Shown in pieces: positions 52,753 through 61,734 of a stretch of DNA of 64,000 nucleotides. The DNA is taken from the NCBI RefSeq assembly GCF_000348905.1, contig NZ_AOFT01000002.1, positions 1-64,000 of the forward strand, in the 5' to 3' direction. The notes below the pieces were generated by a model. It was not told the DNA's origin, ran no database searches, and was given only the letters and a program-made list of their open reading frames with translations. The stretch is from Bhargavaea cecembensis DSE10. GTDB taxonomy: Bacteria > Bacillota > Bacilli > Bacillales_A > Planococcaceae. Within the stretch, counting starts at the first letter, position 1. Every line of letters starts with the position of its first letter. The position numbers were made by a program, and so were the translations under genes.

Positions 52753-53052
52753 TCAGTCGTTCAGTTTATTTCCGAATACGTGGCGTTCGAGATTCGACAA
52801 ACGCTTCAGGATGTCGAAGTTCGTCGTGCCCGTCTGCTGAGGGGCCGGAGCGGATGAACGGTTCCTCAGCTCTTCGATTTCCTCGGTCAGCCGCTTGTTT
52901 TCTTCGGTCAGTGCGGCAATCTTCTTGTTGAATGCTTCGTAGTCTTGGATGATTTCATCGAGAAAATGATCGACTTCGTCCGGCTTGTATCCCCGGACTC
53001 CAGTTTTGAACTCGTGTTCGAGGATTTCCTTGGCGGTCAGTTTAGTCTCCAT
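52753..53052 (-). CDS. gpsB: Cell-division protein GpsB
   Basis: A 99-residue cytoplasmic coiled-coil protein of the DivIVA/GpsB family. The N-terminal membrane- and PBP-binding lobe ([37 protein letters not shown]) is followed by a parallel coiled coil to about residue 65 and a short C-terminal trimerisation segment. GpsB steers penicillin-binding proteins such as PonA, whose gene lies 5 kb away. Located next to rnpB as in Bacillus. Confidence 0.95.
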   Translation of the reverse strand: METKLTAKEILEHEFKTGVRGYKPDEVDHFLDEIIQDYEAFNKKIAALTEENKRLTEEIEELRNRSSAPAPQQTGTTNFDILKRLSNLERHVFGNKLND

Positions 53053-53213
53053 GACTCTCGTCCTTCCGTCTTTGCTTGCTTCCTTGAATTATAGCATATT
53101 TTGCCCGCGGGTGTTTGACCCTGTCGGAAAGAATGGGTCCTGGGTGTCGGAATGTGCGCTTGCCCGGGAAATAGTCGTTAACACTCCGGGGAATAATTCC
53201 CCGCCTCCGATTC

Positions 53214-54461
53214 TTATTTCCCCTGTTTCCTGCGGATCCGGGCGAGCCGGATTTCAAACCGCTCCTGCCACCGCTCCTTGCGTGCAGGTTTCAGCATGTT
53301 CATGTTCCTCAGGAGCCCTGCGGCGCGGAGACAGTTCATTTCCGCTTCGGGCAGCTTGCCCAGGCGGTGTTCCTGGAGCTTTGCCAGCTCCTCGAGTGCC
53401 TGGAGCGTCTTCCTCTCATCCAGGCCGCCCTTGTAGGCCTGCAGAAAAGCGGACTCCGCATCTTCGTAGCGCTGCTCTTTTTTCAGGAGGAAGCCGAGGT
53501 AGTAGTATGCTTCATCTGTTTCATCAAAGAAGACGTTCGTCACTTCCTCGAGCACCTCGCGGCTTTTCTCATATGCCTTCAGATCACCGAACCATTTGCC
53601 GATGTTCGTATGCGGAAGCGGGGTCTCTTCTTCATTCTCTTTCATGAGCAGTGCCGTCAGTCTGGTAAACAGGGTGACAAGCGACAGCAGGTCCCACTCA
53701 TTATGACGAAGGACGCGGAGCAGCAGGTCCGGGTTCCCGCTCCGGACCGAGTCGGTGTAGATGATCGGGGCAAGGAACCCCGGGACATCGTCTTCCCTGT
53801 GGAAACCGAGCACTTCCTCTTCGACCGACTTCAGGGAGAAACTGTCGAGCCCGCCCTTCCAGATGCGCCGGGTTCCCTGGAGCAGGTCGATATGCGCCGG
53901 ATCGGGAAGCTTCGGCAGGTGTTCGCGGTTCATCGTCCAGCGGGTCTGCAGCTGTGGCCAATCAAAACTCTTTCCGTTATAGGTCACGAGGGTACGCCCC
54001 GGCTTCCAGAGACCCGTCTCAAACAGAAACGCCGTTTCGTGTGCCGGGTCGGCCAGGACATATTGGTCGAGTGTGAAATCCTCCCCGTCCGCCGAAAGCA
54101 GGCCGGCCATGAAGATTAGGGAGCCGGTCCCTTTCAGGCCGGTCGTCTCCGTATCGAAAAACAGCAGTTTCTTCTCGTCCCCTTCCGCAAACGGATGGAT
54201 GCCGTCCGAGCCGGACCAGACGGATGCCGCTTCTTCGAGTTTGCCGAGGGCCAGGCCGCCGTGCACAGTGTCCGCCGGATAGTGTGTCCGCTTCAGAAAA
54301 ACCGTTCCGAACTGATTGTCGATGCGCTTCAGACCAGCCGCTTCCCATCGCTCCGTATACTCCGGGGCAGGCGGCTTTTTAAATGCCGTCTCCTTCACTT
54401 TCTCCGCAGGCGCTTTTTTCAGCATCTTCTTCATCTGCATCAGGCGGTTTTCATAGGACAT
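53214..54461 (-). CDS. yprB: RNase H-fold exonuclease-like protein with TPR repeats, YprB-like
   Basis: A 415-residue protein with a DEDD-type ribonuclease H-like domain (FFDTETTGLKGTG near residue 100, NGKSFDWP near 160, and HNEWDLLSL near 255). The C-terminal third is helical and TPR-like (about residues 285-385). It matches B. subtilis YprB, which neighbours the helicase YprA. It lies 6 nt downstream of yprA, so helicase and putative nuclease are co-expressed and may act together in DNA repair. Nuclease activity is inferred from the motif. Confidence 0.88.
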   Translation of the reverse strand: MSYENRLMQMKKMLKKAPAEKVKETAFKKPPAPEYTERWEAAGLKRIDNQFGTVFLKRTHYPADTVHGGLALGKLEEAASVWSGSDGIHPFAEGDEKKLLFFDTETTGLKGTGSLIFMAGLLSADGEDFTLDQYVLADPAHETAFLFETGLWKPGRTLVTYNGKSFDWPQLQTRWTMNREHLPKLPDPAHIDLLQGTRRIWKGGLDSFSLKSVEEEVLGFHREDDVPGFLAPIIYTDSVRSGNPDLLLRVLRHNEWDLLSLVTLFTRLTALLMKENEEETPLPHTNIGKWFGDLKAYEKSREVLEEVTNVFFDETDEAYYYLGFLLKKEQRYEDAESAFLQAYKGGLDERKTLQALEELAKLQEHRLGKLPEAEMNCLRAAGLLRNMNMLKPARKERWQERFEIRLARIRRKQGK

Positions 54462-54467
54462 GGCTTC

Positions 54468-56735
54468 TCACCCCGCAAGCTTTCTGAGAAGCCCGGCGAC
54501 ACGACGCTTGATATTCCCGCCCGATTCCTGGGCGCCGATGCAGACCGGGCAGCCGGATTCGCACGGGCACGACTCGACGTGTCCCGCTGTCTGTTCGAGA
54601 AGGTCCGGCCACATGCCGTGGATCCGCTTGCTGAGGCCGATGCCGCCCGGGTAGCTGTCGTAGACGAAGAACGTCGGCCGCTTTGTATGCACCGCCTTCA
54701 CCTGCGGGACGACATGGATGTCGGAGCGGTCACAGCTCACGAACAGCGGGATGAACGAATGCATCGCATATGCAGCACCTGTCATCGTGTCGGTCAGGTC
54801 GGATTCCGTCCAGTCCGCCGGCCGCTCAAATGACAGCCAGGAGGAAGACGTGTGCATCTCTTCCGCGGGGAGCGTGATCGGGCCGGAGCCGATATTGTCA
54901 TGGGTGTCGAAGCGGATCTTCTTGAAGATGGTCGGCATGGCGAGCACTGCAATGTCTCCGAACGACTGGGTATGGCCGCCCTGTTCTTCGAACTCGTCTT
55001 CCGCGATCACTTTGAGCTCGACGGCAAGATTGGCATCGGTGAAGTAGTCCACATCGACTTCCCGAACGTACGCCTTCTTTTCCTCCCAGTCGAGTTCCTC
55101 GACCTGGTACTGGGTGCCCTGATGGATGTAAATCGCCTCTTCGTGCAGGAGCGTCATCGCGCTGTAGCGGTCCATCTCACCGATGACCGTCGTGTCACGC
55201 GGGACCGACTTATCGATGATGATGACGTTCTCCTGGGAAGCGGACCGGAGGCTGATCTCGCTCGCCGGGAAGCGCTCGCTCATCCAGTGCCATTTGTCTC
55301 CGGCCTGGACAAGAATGCCTTCAGACGCGAGGAAAGCGAGAAGTTCCTGCACGTCGAACTCGCCGTACTGCTCGTCGAGCGTGAACGGCAGCTCGAACGA
55401 TGCGCATTTCAGATGATCCATGAGAATGAGGATGTTGTCCGGGTGAATACGCGCCTCTTCCGGCGACTGGCCGAACAGGTACTCCGGATGATCGATTACA
55501 TACTGGTCGAGCGGCAGCGACTGGGCGACGTAAATAATCAGCGCCTCGTCCTGACGTCGTCCCGCCCGCCCCGCCTGCTGCCAGGCACTCGCGATGTTGC
55601 CCGGATAGCCGGTCATGATGCACGCCTGCAGCTGACCGATGTCCACGCCCAGCTCCAGCGCATTCGTCGAGACGACAGTCTTGATGTCGCCGTTCCGGAG
55701 ACCCTTTTCGATCTCACGCCGCTCAGACGGCAGGTAGCCGCCCCGGTAACCGCGGATCGTCGTGTCAGACAGCTTTTTTTTCGTCATCTCCTTCATATAC
55801 GTGACAAGCATTTCGACACGCACCCGGCTCTTGGCGAATACAATGGTCTGGATGTTCTCCTGGTAAAGCCGGCGGGCAAGATCGCGCACTTCAAGCACCG
55901 CGGATCTCCGGATGCCGAATGTCGGGTGCACCACAGGGGGATTATAAAAGATGAAATGCTTCTTGCCCGCCGGTGCACCATTATCCGCAATCAGTGCCAT
56001 CTCACGGTTTGCGAGCGACTCCGCGAGTTCTTTCGGATTGGCGATCGTGGCGGACGTACAGATAATGATCGGGTCGCTTCCGTAATAGCGGGCGATCCTG
56101 ACCAGCCTGCGGAGCACATGCGCGACATGGCTGCCGAAGACCCCTTTATACGTATGAAGTTCGTCGATCACGATATACTTCAGATTTTCAAAAAGCGAGA
56201 CCCACTTCGTATGATGCGGCAGGATGCCGGAGTGGAGCATATCCGGATTCGTCATGATGATATGGCCGGACTTCCGGACTTTCTGGCGGATTCCCGGGCT
56301 CGTGTCGCCGTCATACGTATGGCTGAGAATCTCCTCGCCGCTTTCCTCGATGAGCCGGTGAAGGTCTGCCATCTGGTCCTGTGCGAGCGCTTTTGTCGGG
56401 AACAGATAAAGGGCACGGGACGACCGGTCTTCCAGCACAGACTGAAGAACGGGCAGATGGTAGCAGAGCGACTTTCCGGAGGCGGTCGGAGTGACGGCAG
56501 TGAACGACCTGCCCGAGAAGGCCAGGTCGAACGCTTCCCGCTGATGGGTATACAGCCGGCTGATTCCACGCGACTCAAGCGCTTTCCGGATTGACGGATG
56601 AAGCCGGTCCGGAAACGGCGCGTAGCGCGCCTCTTTCCCTTTGATCACCCGGTGATGCAGGATCGATTCCCGCATCTCCGGGTCCGACAGCCACTCGTTG
56701 ACCAGTTCACTGATGGTCTTTTGTTTGTTCAGCAC
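54468..56735 (-). CDS. yprA: DEAD/DEAH-box helicase with DUF1998 zinc domain, YprA/MrfA-like
   Basis: A 755-residue superfamily 2 helicase. Seen: Walker A TPTASGKSLC near residue 86, DEVH-type box IVIDELHTY near 190, motif VI QQAGRAGRRQDEA near 390, and a C-terminal DUF1998 region with four cysteines (CPCESGCPVC near 732). This matches B. subtilis YprA (MrfA), which works with YprB (MrfB) in repair of mitomycin C damage. GTG at 56735 is the start, with GGAGGAGGGG upstream, and overlaps the yppE gene by 29 nt, indicating coupling. Confidence 0.92.
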   Translation of the reverse strand: MLNKQKTISELVNEWLSDPEMRESILHHRVIKGKEARYAPFPDRLHPSIRKALESRGISRLYTHQREAFDLAFSGRSFTAVTPTASGKSLCYHLPVLQSVLEDRSSRALYLFPTKALAQDQMADLHRLIEESGEEILSHTYDGDTSPGIRQKVRKSGHIIMTNPDMLHSGILPHHTKWVSLFENLKYIVIDELHTYKGVFGSHVAHVLRRLVRIARYYGSDPIIICTSATIANPKELAESLANREMALIADNGAPAGKKHFIFYNPPVVHPTFGIRRSAVLEVRDLARRLYQENIQTIVFAKSRVRVEMLVTYMKEMTKKKLSDTTIRGYRGGYLPSERREIEKGLRNGDIKTVVSTNALELGVDIGQLQACIMTGYPGNIASAWQQAGRAGRRQDEALIIYVAQSLPLDQYVIDHPEYLFGQSPEEARIHPDNILILMDHLKCASFELPFTLDEQYGEFDVQELLAFLASEGILVQAGDKWHWMSERFPASEISLRSASQENVIIIDKSVPRDTTVIGEMDRYSAMTLLHEEAIYIHQGTQYQVEELDWEEKKAYVREVDVDYFTDANLAVELKVIAEDEFEEQGGHTQSFGDIAVLAMPTIFKKIRFDTHDNIGSGPITLPAEEMHTSSSWLSFERPADWTESDLTDTMTGAAYAMHSFIPLFVSCDRSDIHVVPQVKAVHTKRPTFFVYDSYPGGIGLSKRIHGMWPDLLEQTAGHVESCPCESGCPVCIGAQESGGNIKRRVAGLLRKLAG

Positions 56736-57093
56736 CGTCCGTCCCCTCCTCCATTGCGGCCATCATCGTCTTCAGAAGGTATTCCGCCGACTGAATCGAA
56801 TCATAAAAACGCTTCTTTCCTGTTTTCGGATAAAATGACTGGACAACAAACTGTGTCATCATTTCAGCCGCATTTTCAATCTGCGGTTCCCGAACATGCT
56901 TCGGCCGCTCCTGCCGGATCCACTCAACCGACAGTTTTACCCAATCGGAAATCAGTTGGTGGACGCGGTCTGCATATGGCTTCACTTCGCCGAAAAAGTC
57001 CGGCTCCCGCTCCTCTTCCCTCATGCGGGCATGACGGGGGCGGCATTTGCCGCATTCATCCAGAAGCTCTGCGGTCATTTCATAAAGTTTCAT
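56707..57093 (-). CDS. yppE: YppE-like helical protein (DUF1798)
   Basis: A 128-residue all-helical cytoplasmic protein matching YppE, a Bacillus family of unknown function whose gene lies in the yprA-recU region. It has a conserved HARMREEEREPDFFGEVKPYADRVHQLISDW segment. It is the first gene of the yppE-yprA-yprB operon and overlaps yprA. The short spacing suggests a role connected with the helicase, which is inference. Confidence 0.8.
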   Translation of the reverse strand: MKLYEMTAELLDECGKCRPRHARMREEEREPDFFGEVKPYADRVHQLISDWVKLSVEWIRQERPKHVREPQIENAAEMMTQFVVQSFYPKTGKKRFYDSIQSAEYLLKTMMAAMEEGTDGAEQTKDHQ

Positions 57094-57229
57094 ATATAAA
57101 GTCTTCCTTTTTAGTTGGTTTTCTTCATCCTACCAAATATGATGATAAGTGACCACTTGGAGGGGAACAGACATTCCGTGAAAGTGGTCTGTAAAAAACA
57201 TCCACCTTTCTATCCGCAACCCCGGGCTT

Positions 57230-57259
57230 CCATAGGACGTCCTATGGATGTGGTATGAT
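57230..57259 (+). promoter_or_regulatory. recU-ponA promoter with 18-bp perfect palindrome
   Basis: CCATAGGACGTCCTATGG (57230-57247) is a perfect palindrome. It is followed by an extended -10, TGGTATGAT (57251-57259). The palindrome fills the -35 region, where no hexamer matches the consensus, so a bound regulator could activate or block the promoter. Confidence 0.6.
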
Positions 57260-57282
57260 AGGTGGCATGCGAGGTGAGGAAT

Positions 57283-57888
57283 ATGGCGATTCGCTATCCC
57301 GGCGGAAAGAAGTATACACCGGCCGTAAAGCCCGCGGTGAAGTCTGCGAAAAAAGACTACTCGTTCAGCAATAGGGGTAAGACATTGGAGGACGAATTGG
57401 ACGAGTCCAATGCCTATTATCTCGCTAACGGCATCGCGGTCATCCACAAGAAACCCGTACCCGTGCAGATTGTGAAGGTCGACTATCCGTCAAGAAGTGC
57501 GGCAGTCATCCGTGAAGCCTATTTTAAGACGCCTTCGACGACAGACTACAACGGGATCTACCACGGCCATCATATTGATTTTGACGCGAAGGAGACCGGG
57601 GTCAGTTCCTCCTTTCCGCTGAAAAACATCCACGAGCACCAGATCGAGCATATGAGGAGCGTGACGGATCAGGGAGGCATCGCTTTCCTGATCGTCAAGT
57701 TCACAGAAACTGAACGTTATTTTATCGTCCCGTTCGATCTGGTCGACCGTGCCTGGAAGCGGATGAAGGACGGGGGCCGGAAATCGATTCCGGTCTCCGA
57801 ACTGGAGGAAGGGGCCGTCGAGTTTCACGCCGGATTCCGGCCGAGACTCGACTATCTGGGCGCCATCGCGAAATTAGGCATTTCTTGA
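57283..57888 (+). CDS. recU: Holliday junction resolvase RecU
   Basis: A 201-residue Holliday-junction endonuclease. It shows the N-terminal basic stretch, SNRGKTLEDELDESNAYY near residue 38, the catalytic region DYNGIYHGHHIDFDAKET near residue 92 (Asp, Glu and Lys of the nuclease core), and FPLKNIHEHQIEHM. It cuts four-way junctions and regulates RecA in Gram-positive bacteria. The ATG at 57283 has GAGGTGAGG upstream. It lies 24 nt ahead of ponA, the conserved recU-ponA pairing of Firmicutes. Confidence 0.96.
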   Translation: MAIRYPGGKKYTPAVKPAVKSAKKDYSFSNRGKTLEDELDESNAYYLANGIAVIHKKPVPVQIVKVDYPSRSAAVIREAYFKTPSTTDYNGIYHGHHIDFDAKETGVSSSFPLKNIHEHQIEHMRSVTDQGGIAFLIVKFTETERYFIVPFDLVDRAWKRMKDGGRKSIPVSELEEGAVEFHAGFRPRLDYLGAIAKLGIS

Positions 57889-57912
57889 CGCATCAGAAAG
57901 AGAGGAAAACCT

Positions 57913-60648
57913 ATGAGTGACCAGATTCAATCGCGCTCCCAAAGGCGTAAACAGCAGGAGCAGGCCCGAAAGACGGACCGCAAAGGCTCCAAAAAGCCCG
58001 GGGGCAAAAAGAAACAGCCGCTCTGGAAAACGATATTGAAAATTGCCGTCATCGTGGCGGTTGCCGGATTTGTATTCGGTGCCGGGCTGTTCACGTACTA
58101 CGCGGCGACCGCGCCGGAACTGGACGAGGAGTCGCTGAAAGATCCGCTTTCGTCAGAGCTTTACGTAGAAGGCTCGGAGGAACCGCTCATTACACTGGGG
58201 CCTGAAAAGCGGGAACATGTGGAATACGAACAGATTCCGCAAATCATGGAAGATGCCATCCTGGCAACCGAGGACGTACGGTTCTATAAGCACCACGGGA
58301 TGGACCTGTGGCGCCTCGGCGGCGCGGTGCTCGCCAACTTCCGGGACGGTTTCGGCGCACAGGGCGCCAGCACGATCTCCCAGCAGGTCGTGAAAAACTC
58401 GTTCCTCCAGAACGAGAAAACACTGAAACGGAAAGCCCAGGAAGCATGGCTCGCCTTCCAGCTTGAACGGAAATACGAAAAAGAAGAAATCTTCGAGATG
58501 TACTTCAACAAGGTACTCATGACTGATAACATCTACGGCTTCGGTACGGCGGCAGATCAGTTCTACGGAAAAGAGCCGGAAGAACTTGAACTGCACGAAG
58601 CTGCCCTTCTCGCAGGAATGCCGCAGAGCCCGAACCGCTACAACCCGTACCGCCATCCCGAGCGCGCAGAAAAGCGACGGAACGTCGTCCTCGGACTGAT
58701 GGTCCAGCACGGCAAGATCTCCCAGGAACAGGCGGATGCGGCGAAAGCGGTGCCGGTTAGAGAAGGACTCATTCCGCCTGAGGAACAGAAACACCACGGC
58801 AACAACAAATATGCAGCATTTGTCGATATGGTCAGAGAAGAGCTTGAAGAACATGACCTTTCCACTGCAGACGGGCTAAAGATTTATACTACGCTCGACC
58901 CGGCCGCACAGGAGAAAGTCGAATCCACCATCTCAAGTGAGAACATTGAGGCCAAAACCGGCAAGAATCCTTTGGCCAGCGCAGCAGTTATTGACACAAA
59001 AACTGGCGCCATCAAGGCGATAGCAGGTCGGCCTGATTACAGAAGCGGCGACAAAAACCTTGCGTTGGTCGATGATCGTTCCGTCGGGTCAACGATCAAG
59101 CCGATCCTGGACTATGGCCCGGCCATTGAATATCTTGACTGGTCAACCGGCCAGACAGTAGATGACGAGCGCAGAACCTACAAAGGAAGCGACCAGGTCA
59201 TCCGAAATGCGAACGGTCGCTACCTCGGAAAAATGACGATGCGCAAAGCACTCTACATGTCCCAGAACGTACCGGCAGTATCCACATTCGAAGAAGTCGG
59301 CCCGGAAAAAGCAGCCGACTTCGCAAAGAATGTCGGCATCAATATAGAAAACCCTAATTCTTCATCTGCATTGGGCGGCGGCGTCGGAGCCTCCCCGCTG
59401 CAGATGGCAAGCGCCTATGCGTCATTCGGCAACGGCGGGATGTATACCAAACCCTATACCATCAACAAGGTTGTCATGCGTGATGGCAAAACGGAACGCG
59501 ACCTCCGTCCGAAACCGGCCAGTGCCATGAAGGATTCCACCGCATACATGATTACAGATGTTCTAAGAGAAGTGGTGAAGAATCCTCAGGGAACGGCATA
59601 TAGACACGTAAGCTCTCATGGCCTGGATGTTGCGGGTAAAACGGGAACAACGAACTATGACACAAAAACATTTGAGGAACGCTTTAGCGGTGAAGATATG
59701 GCGGTTCCTGACAGCTGGTTTGTGGGATATACACCAGAATACTCCATAGCAGTGTGGACCGGCCATCAGGATTATTACACGCCGCTTACCGAATGGGAAG
59801 AACGTTGGTTCCCTCAGAGAGCCTTCTCTGAAATCCTCGGCGATCTCGCCCAGCGCGGCGAACATTCTTCGTTCAAGAAGCCAAAATCCGTCGTGGAAGC
59901 AACGATCGAGGTCGGCACGGATCCGCTCCGTCTCGCGAGCGACTGGACACCATCCGACCGGAAGAGCACGGAACTGTTTGTCCGCGGCACGGTCCCTGAG
60001 CGTGTTTCCAAGACATATGAACCGGAAGAAGAGGAAACAGAAACACTGCCGGCACCGACCGGACTGAGCGCGGACTATGACGAAGCACAGAATCTTGTCC
60101 GCCTCAGCTGGAACCACGAAGGCGGAGACGGTGTTGAGTTCGCTGTTTCCTACAGTGTCGACGGCGGCAGTGCACAGAACCTGACAACCACCTCCGAGAT
60201 GGCCGCAGCGGCAACCGGCGTCGAACCGGGCAGGACGTACACGTTCTCGGTTGTGGCAAGATCCGGAGATGCCTCCAGCCCTCCTGCCTCGGTCTCCCTC
60301 CAGATCGGAGGGGCCCCAGAAGATGAGCAGCCGGAAGAACCTGCAGAAAATGAGCAGGAACCGGACGAGAACGAGCAGGAACCGGACGAAAACGAACAAG
60401 AGCCTGATGAAAATGAACAGGGCGACGGCGGCAACAACGGAAACCCCGGGAACCAAAACCCCGGCCAAGGACAGGGCAACGGATCCGGCAACCAGGGCAA
60501 CCCGAACAACGGCCAGGGCGGCGGCCAAGGCAACCAAGGCGGTGGCCAGCAGCAGACCCCTGGCGGACCGGGCGGCCAGACTAGCCCCGGCGACGGATCC
60601 GGCGATCAGGGCGGAGACGGAACCGGAGAAGAAACCCAGAATCCTTGA
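57913..60648 (+). CDS. ponA: Class A penicillin-binding protein 1A/1B (PonA)
   Basis: A 911-residue bifunctional peptidoglycan synthase. A basic cytoplasmic tail, then one transmembrane segment (about 38-62); GT51 transglycosylase (about 80-260, catalytic Glu in ATEDVRFYKHHG); transpeptidase with active Ser in SVGSTIKP near 393, SQN near 455 and KTGT near 576; a fibronectin type III-like domain (about 712-798). The last 110 residues are a disordered tail with an acidic EPDENEQ heptad repeated three times and a Gly/Asn/Gln-rich end. It is a partner of GpsB. It is co-transcribed with recU and ends in a strong terminator. Confidence 0.96.
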   Translation: MSDQIQSRSQRRKQQEQARKTDRKGSKKPGGKKKQPLWKTILKIAVIVAVAGFVFGAGLFTYYAATAPELDEESLKDPLSSELYVEGSEEPLITLGPEKREHVEYEQIPQIMEDAILATEDVRFYKHHGMDLWRLGGAVLANFRDGFGAQGASTISQQVVKNSFLQNEKTLKRKAQEAWLAFQLERKYEKEEIFEMYFNKVLMTDNIYGFGTAADQFYGKEPEELELHEAALLAGMPQSPNRYNPYRHPERAEKRRNVVLGLMVQHGKISQEQADAAKAVPVREGLIPPEEQKHHGNNKYAAFVDMVREELEEHDLSTADGLKIYTTLDPAAQEKVESTISSENIEAKTGKNPLASAAVIDTKTGAIKAIAGRPDYRSGDKNLALVDDRSVGSTIKPILDYGPAIEYLDWSTGQTVDDERRTYKGSDQVIRNANGRYLGKMTMRKALYMSQNVPAVSTFEEVGPEKAADFAKNVGINIENPNSSSALGGGVGASPLQMASAYASFGNGGMYTKPYTINKVVMRDGKTERDLRPKPASAMKDSTAYMITDVLREVVKNPQGTAYRHVSSHGLDVAGKTGTTNYDTKTFEERFSGEDMAVPDSWFVGYTPEYSIAVWTGHQDYYTPLTEWEERWFPQRAFSEILGDLAQRGEHSSFKKPKSVVEATIEVGTDPLRLASDWTPSDRKSTELFVRGTVPERVSKTYEPEEEETETLPAPTGLSADYDEAQNLVRLSWNHEGGDGVEFAVSYSVDGGSAQNLTTTSEMAAAATGVEPGRTYTFSVVARSGDASSPPASVSLQIGGAPEDEQPEEPAENEQEPDENEQEPDENEQEPDENEQGDGGNNGNPGNQNPGQGQGNGSGNQGNPNNGQGGGQGNQGGGQQQTPGGPGGQTSPGDGSGDQGGDGTGEETQNP

Positions 60649-60655
60649 TAAACAG

Positions 60656-60688
60656 ACGGCCATGCGTGAAATCGCATGGCCGTTTTTT
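60656..60688 (+). terminator. Terminator of recU-ponA
   Basis: ACGGCCATGCG/CGCATGGCCGT (11-bp perfect stem, 6-nt loop) followed by six T. Confidence 0.95.
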
Positions 60689-60740
60689 AGTGCATCAACG
60701 TGGACGCGCCCCACTTTTCGTACGCGAACTTGGCTTTCCC

Positions 60741-60960
60741 CGGAGTACAGGGGCCTCACTTGGAATATGGCGACATGGCTTGGAGTAACAGTCCCTGATT
60801 CGGAGTAACGGCGACCTGCTTGGAGTAACAGTCCCTGATTTGGAGTAACGGCGACCTGCTTGGAGTAACAGTCCCTGATTTGGAGTAACGGCGACCTGCT
60901 TGGAGCAACGGCTCCCCATTTGGAGTATCGGCGACCCAATTGGAGTAAAGGAGCCTCTCA
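60741..60960. repeat. Intergenic tandem array D: eleven 20-bp units
   Basis: Eleven units begin every 20 bp from 60741 to 60941. Two subtypes alternate over most of the array: TGGAGTAACAGTCCCTGATT and TGGAGTAACGGCGACCTGCT, giving a 40-bp higher-order repeat. The outer units are degenerate. Flanks contain TTTCGTACGCGAACTTGGC (60716-60734) and GATGCAAACTTTCACGCGC, which resemble units of array C. It lies between the ponA and nth terminators, where B. subtilis has ypoC. Confidence 0.95.
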
Positions 60961-60998
60961 TTCGGGATGCAAACTTTCACGCGCTGTTCGCGTATAAC

Positions 60999-61040
60999 CA
61001 AAAACCCGGAACGCCCCCTCAATGGGGACAGCTCCGGGTT
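60999..61040 (-). terminator. Terminator of the nth operon
   Basis: On the minus strand AACCCGGA/TCCGGGTT forms an outer 8-bp stem with an inner CCCC/GGGG pairing, followed by five to six T. Confidence 0.9.
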
Positions 61041-61047
61041 ATCCTAT

Positions 61048-61716
61048 TTATTCTGCTTCTTCTTCCTTGTTGTTCAGCTTCATGCGCTTTCGCCCTTCCC
61101 GGCACATGTTGAGGATCGGGCAGATGCCGCATTCGGGGCCCTTCGCTTTGCAGAAGTAGCGCCCGAAGAAAATCAGCTGGTGGTGGGTCTGCGACCATTC
61201 ATCTTCCGGTGTCCAGCGCATCAGTTTCTGCTCCACTTCCATCGGGCTGTCTTTCCATCGGTTGAGGCCGAGACGCTTGGATACCCGCTCCACATGGGTG
61301 TCGACAGCAAATGCGGGAACGCCGTACGCGACGGAGACGACGACGTTCGCCGTCTTGCGGCCGACGCCGGGCAGTGTCGTGAGGGTGTCCCTGTCGTCGG
61401 GGACGATTCCACCGTATTTCTCAAGAAGGATTTCACTCATTGCCCGGATGTTCTTTGCTTTGTTGCGGAACAGGCCGATCGACCGGATGTCGTTCTGGAG
61501 TTCCTCGAGCGGGACAGCCAGATAATCTTCCGGGCGCTTATATTTCTGGAAGAGGTCCTTTGTCACCCTGTTGACCAGTGCGTCTGTACACTGGGCCGAC
61601 AGCATCGTCGCGACCAGCAGCTCGAACGGATTGTCGTGGACGAGCTCACAGTGTGCGTCCGGGTAGATGTCGGCAATTTCTTCCCGGCAAACATTCCATT
61701 GGGCTTTCGTCAGCAT
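61048..61716 (-). CDS. nth: Endonuclease III
   Basis: A 222-residue base-excision repair glycosylase/AP lyase for oxidised pyrimidines. It shows the catalytic Lys region LSAQCTDALVNRVTKDLF near residue 45, the helix-hairpin-helix LPGVGRKTANVV with the following catalytic Asp in AVDTHVERVSKRL near 138, and the C-terminal [4Fe-4S] ligands CKAKGPECGICPILNMC. The ATG at 61716 has AAAGGACC upstream. It is co-linear with dnaD and asnS as in Bacillus. Confidence 0.96.
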   Translation of the reverse strand: MLTKAQWNVCREEIADIYPDAHCELVHDNPFELLVATMLSAQCTDALVNRVTKDLFQKYKRPEDYLAVPLEELQNDIRSIGLFRNKAKNIRAMSEILLEKYGGIVPDDRDTLTTLPGVGRKTANVVVSVAYGVPAFAVDTHVERVSKRLGLNRWKDSPMEVEQKLMRWTPEDEWSQTHHQLIFFGRYFCKAKGPECGICPILNMCREGRKRMKLNNKEEEAE

Positions 61717-61734
61717 GTCCTGGTCCTTTCTGAA

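Noticed and set aside
51037-52857. A 606-codon plus-strand frame across the RNA methyltransferase and rnpB
   Set aside because: It is antisense to the methyltransferase and to the RNase P RNA, both strongly supported, and its translation matches no family.
54852-56594. A 580-codon plus-strand frame opposite yprA
   Set aside because: Antisense shadow of the helicase gene, which has all its motifs on the minus strand.
59563-60939. A 458-codon minus-strand frame covering array D and the end of ponA
   Set aside because: It begins inside tandem repeats and continues antisense to ponA; the 20-bp period shifts frame at each unit, so the repeat is not a coding repeat.
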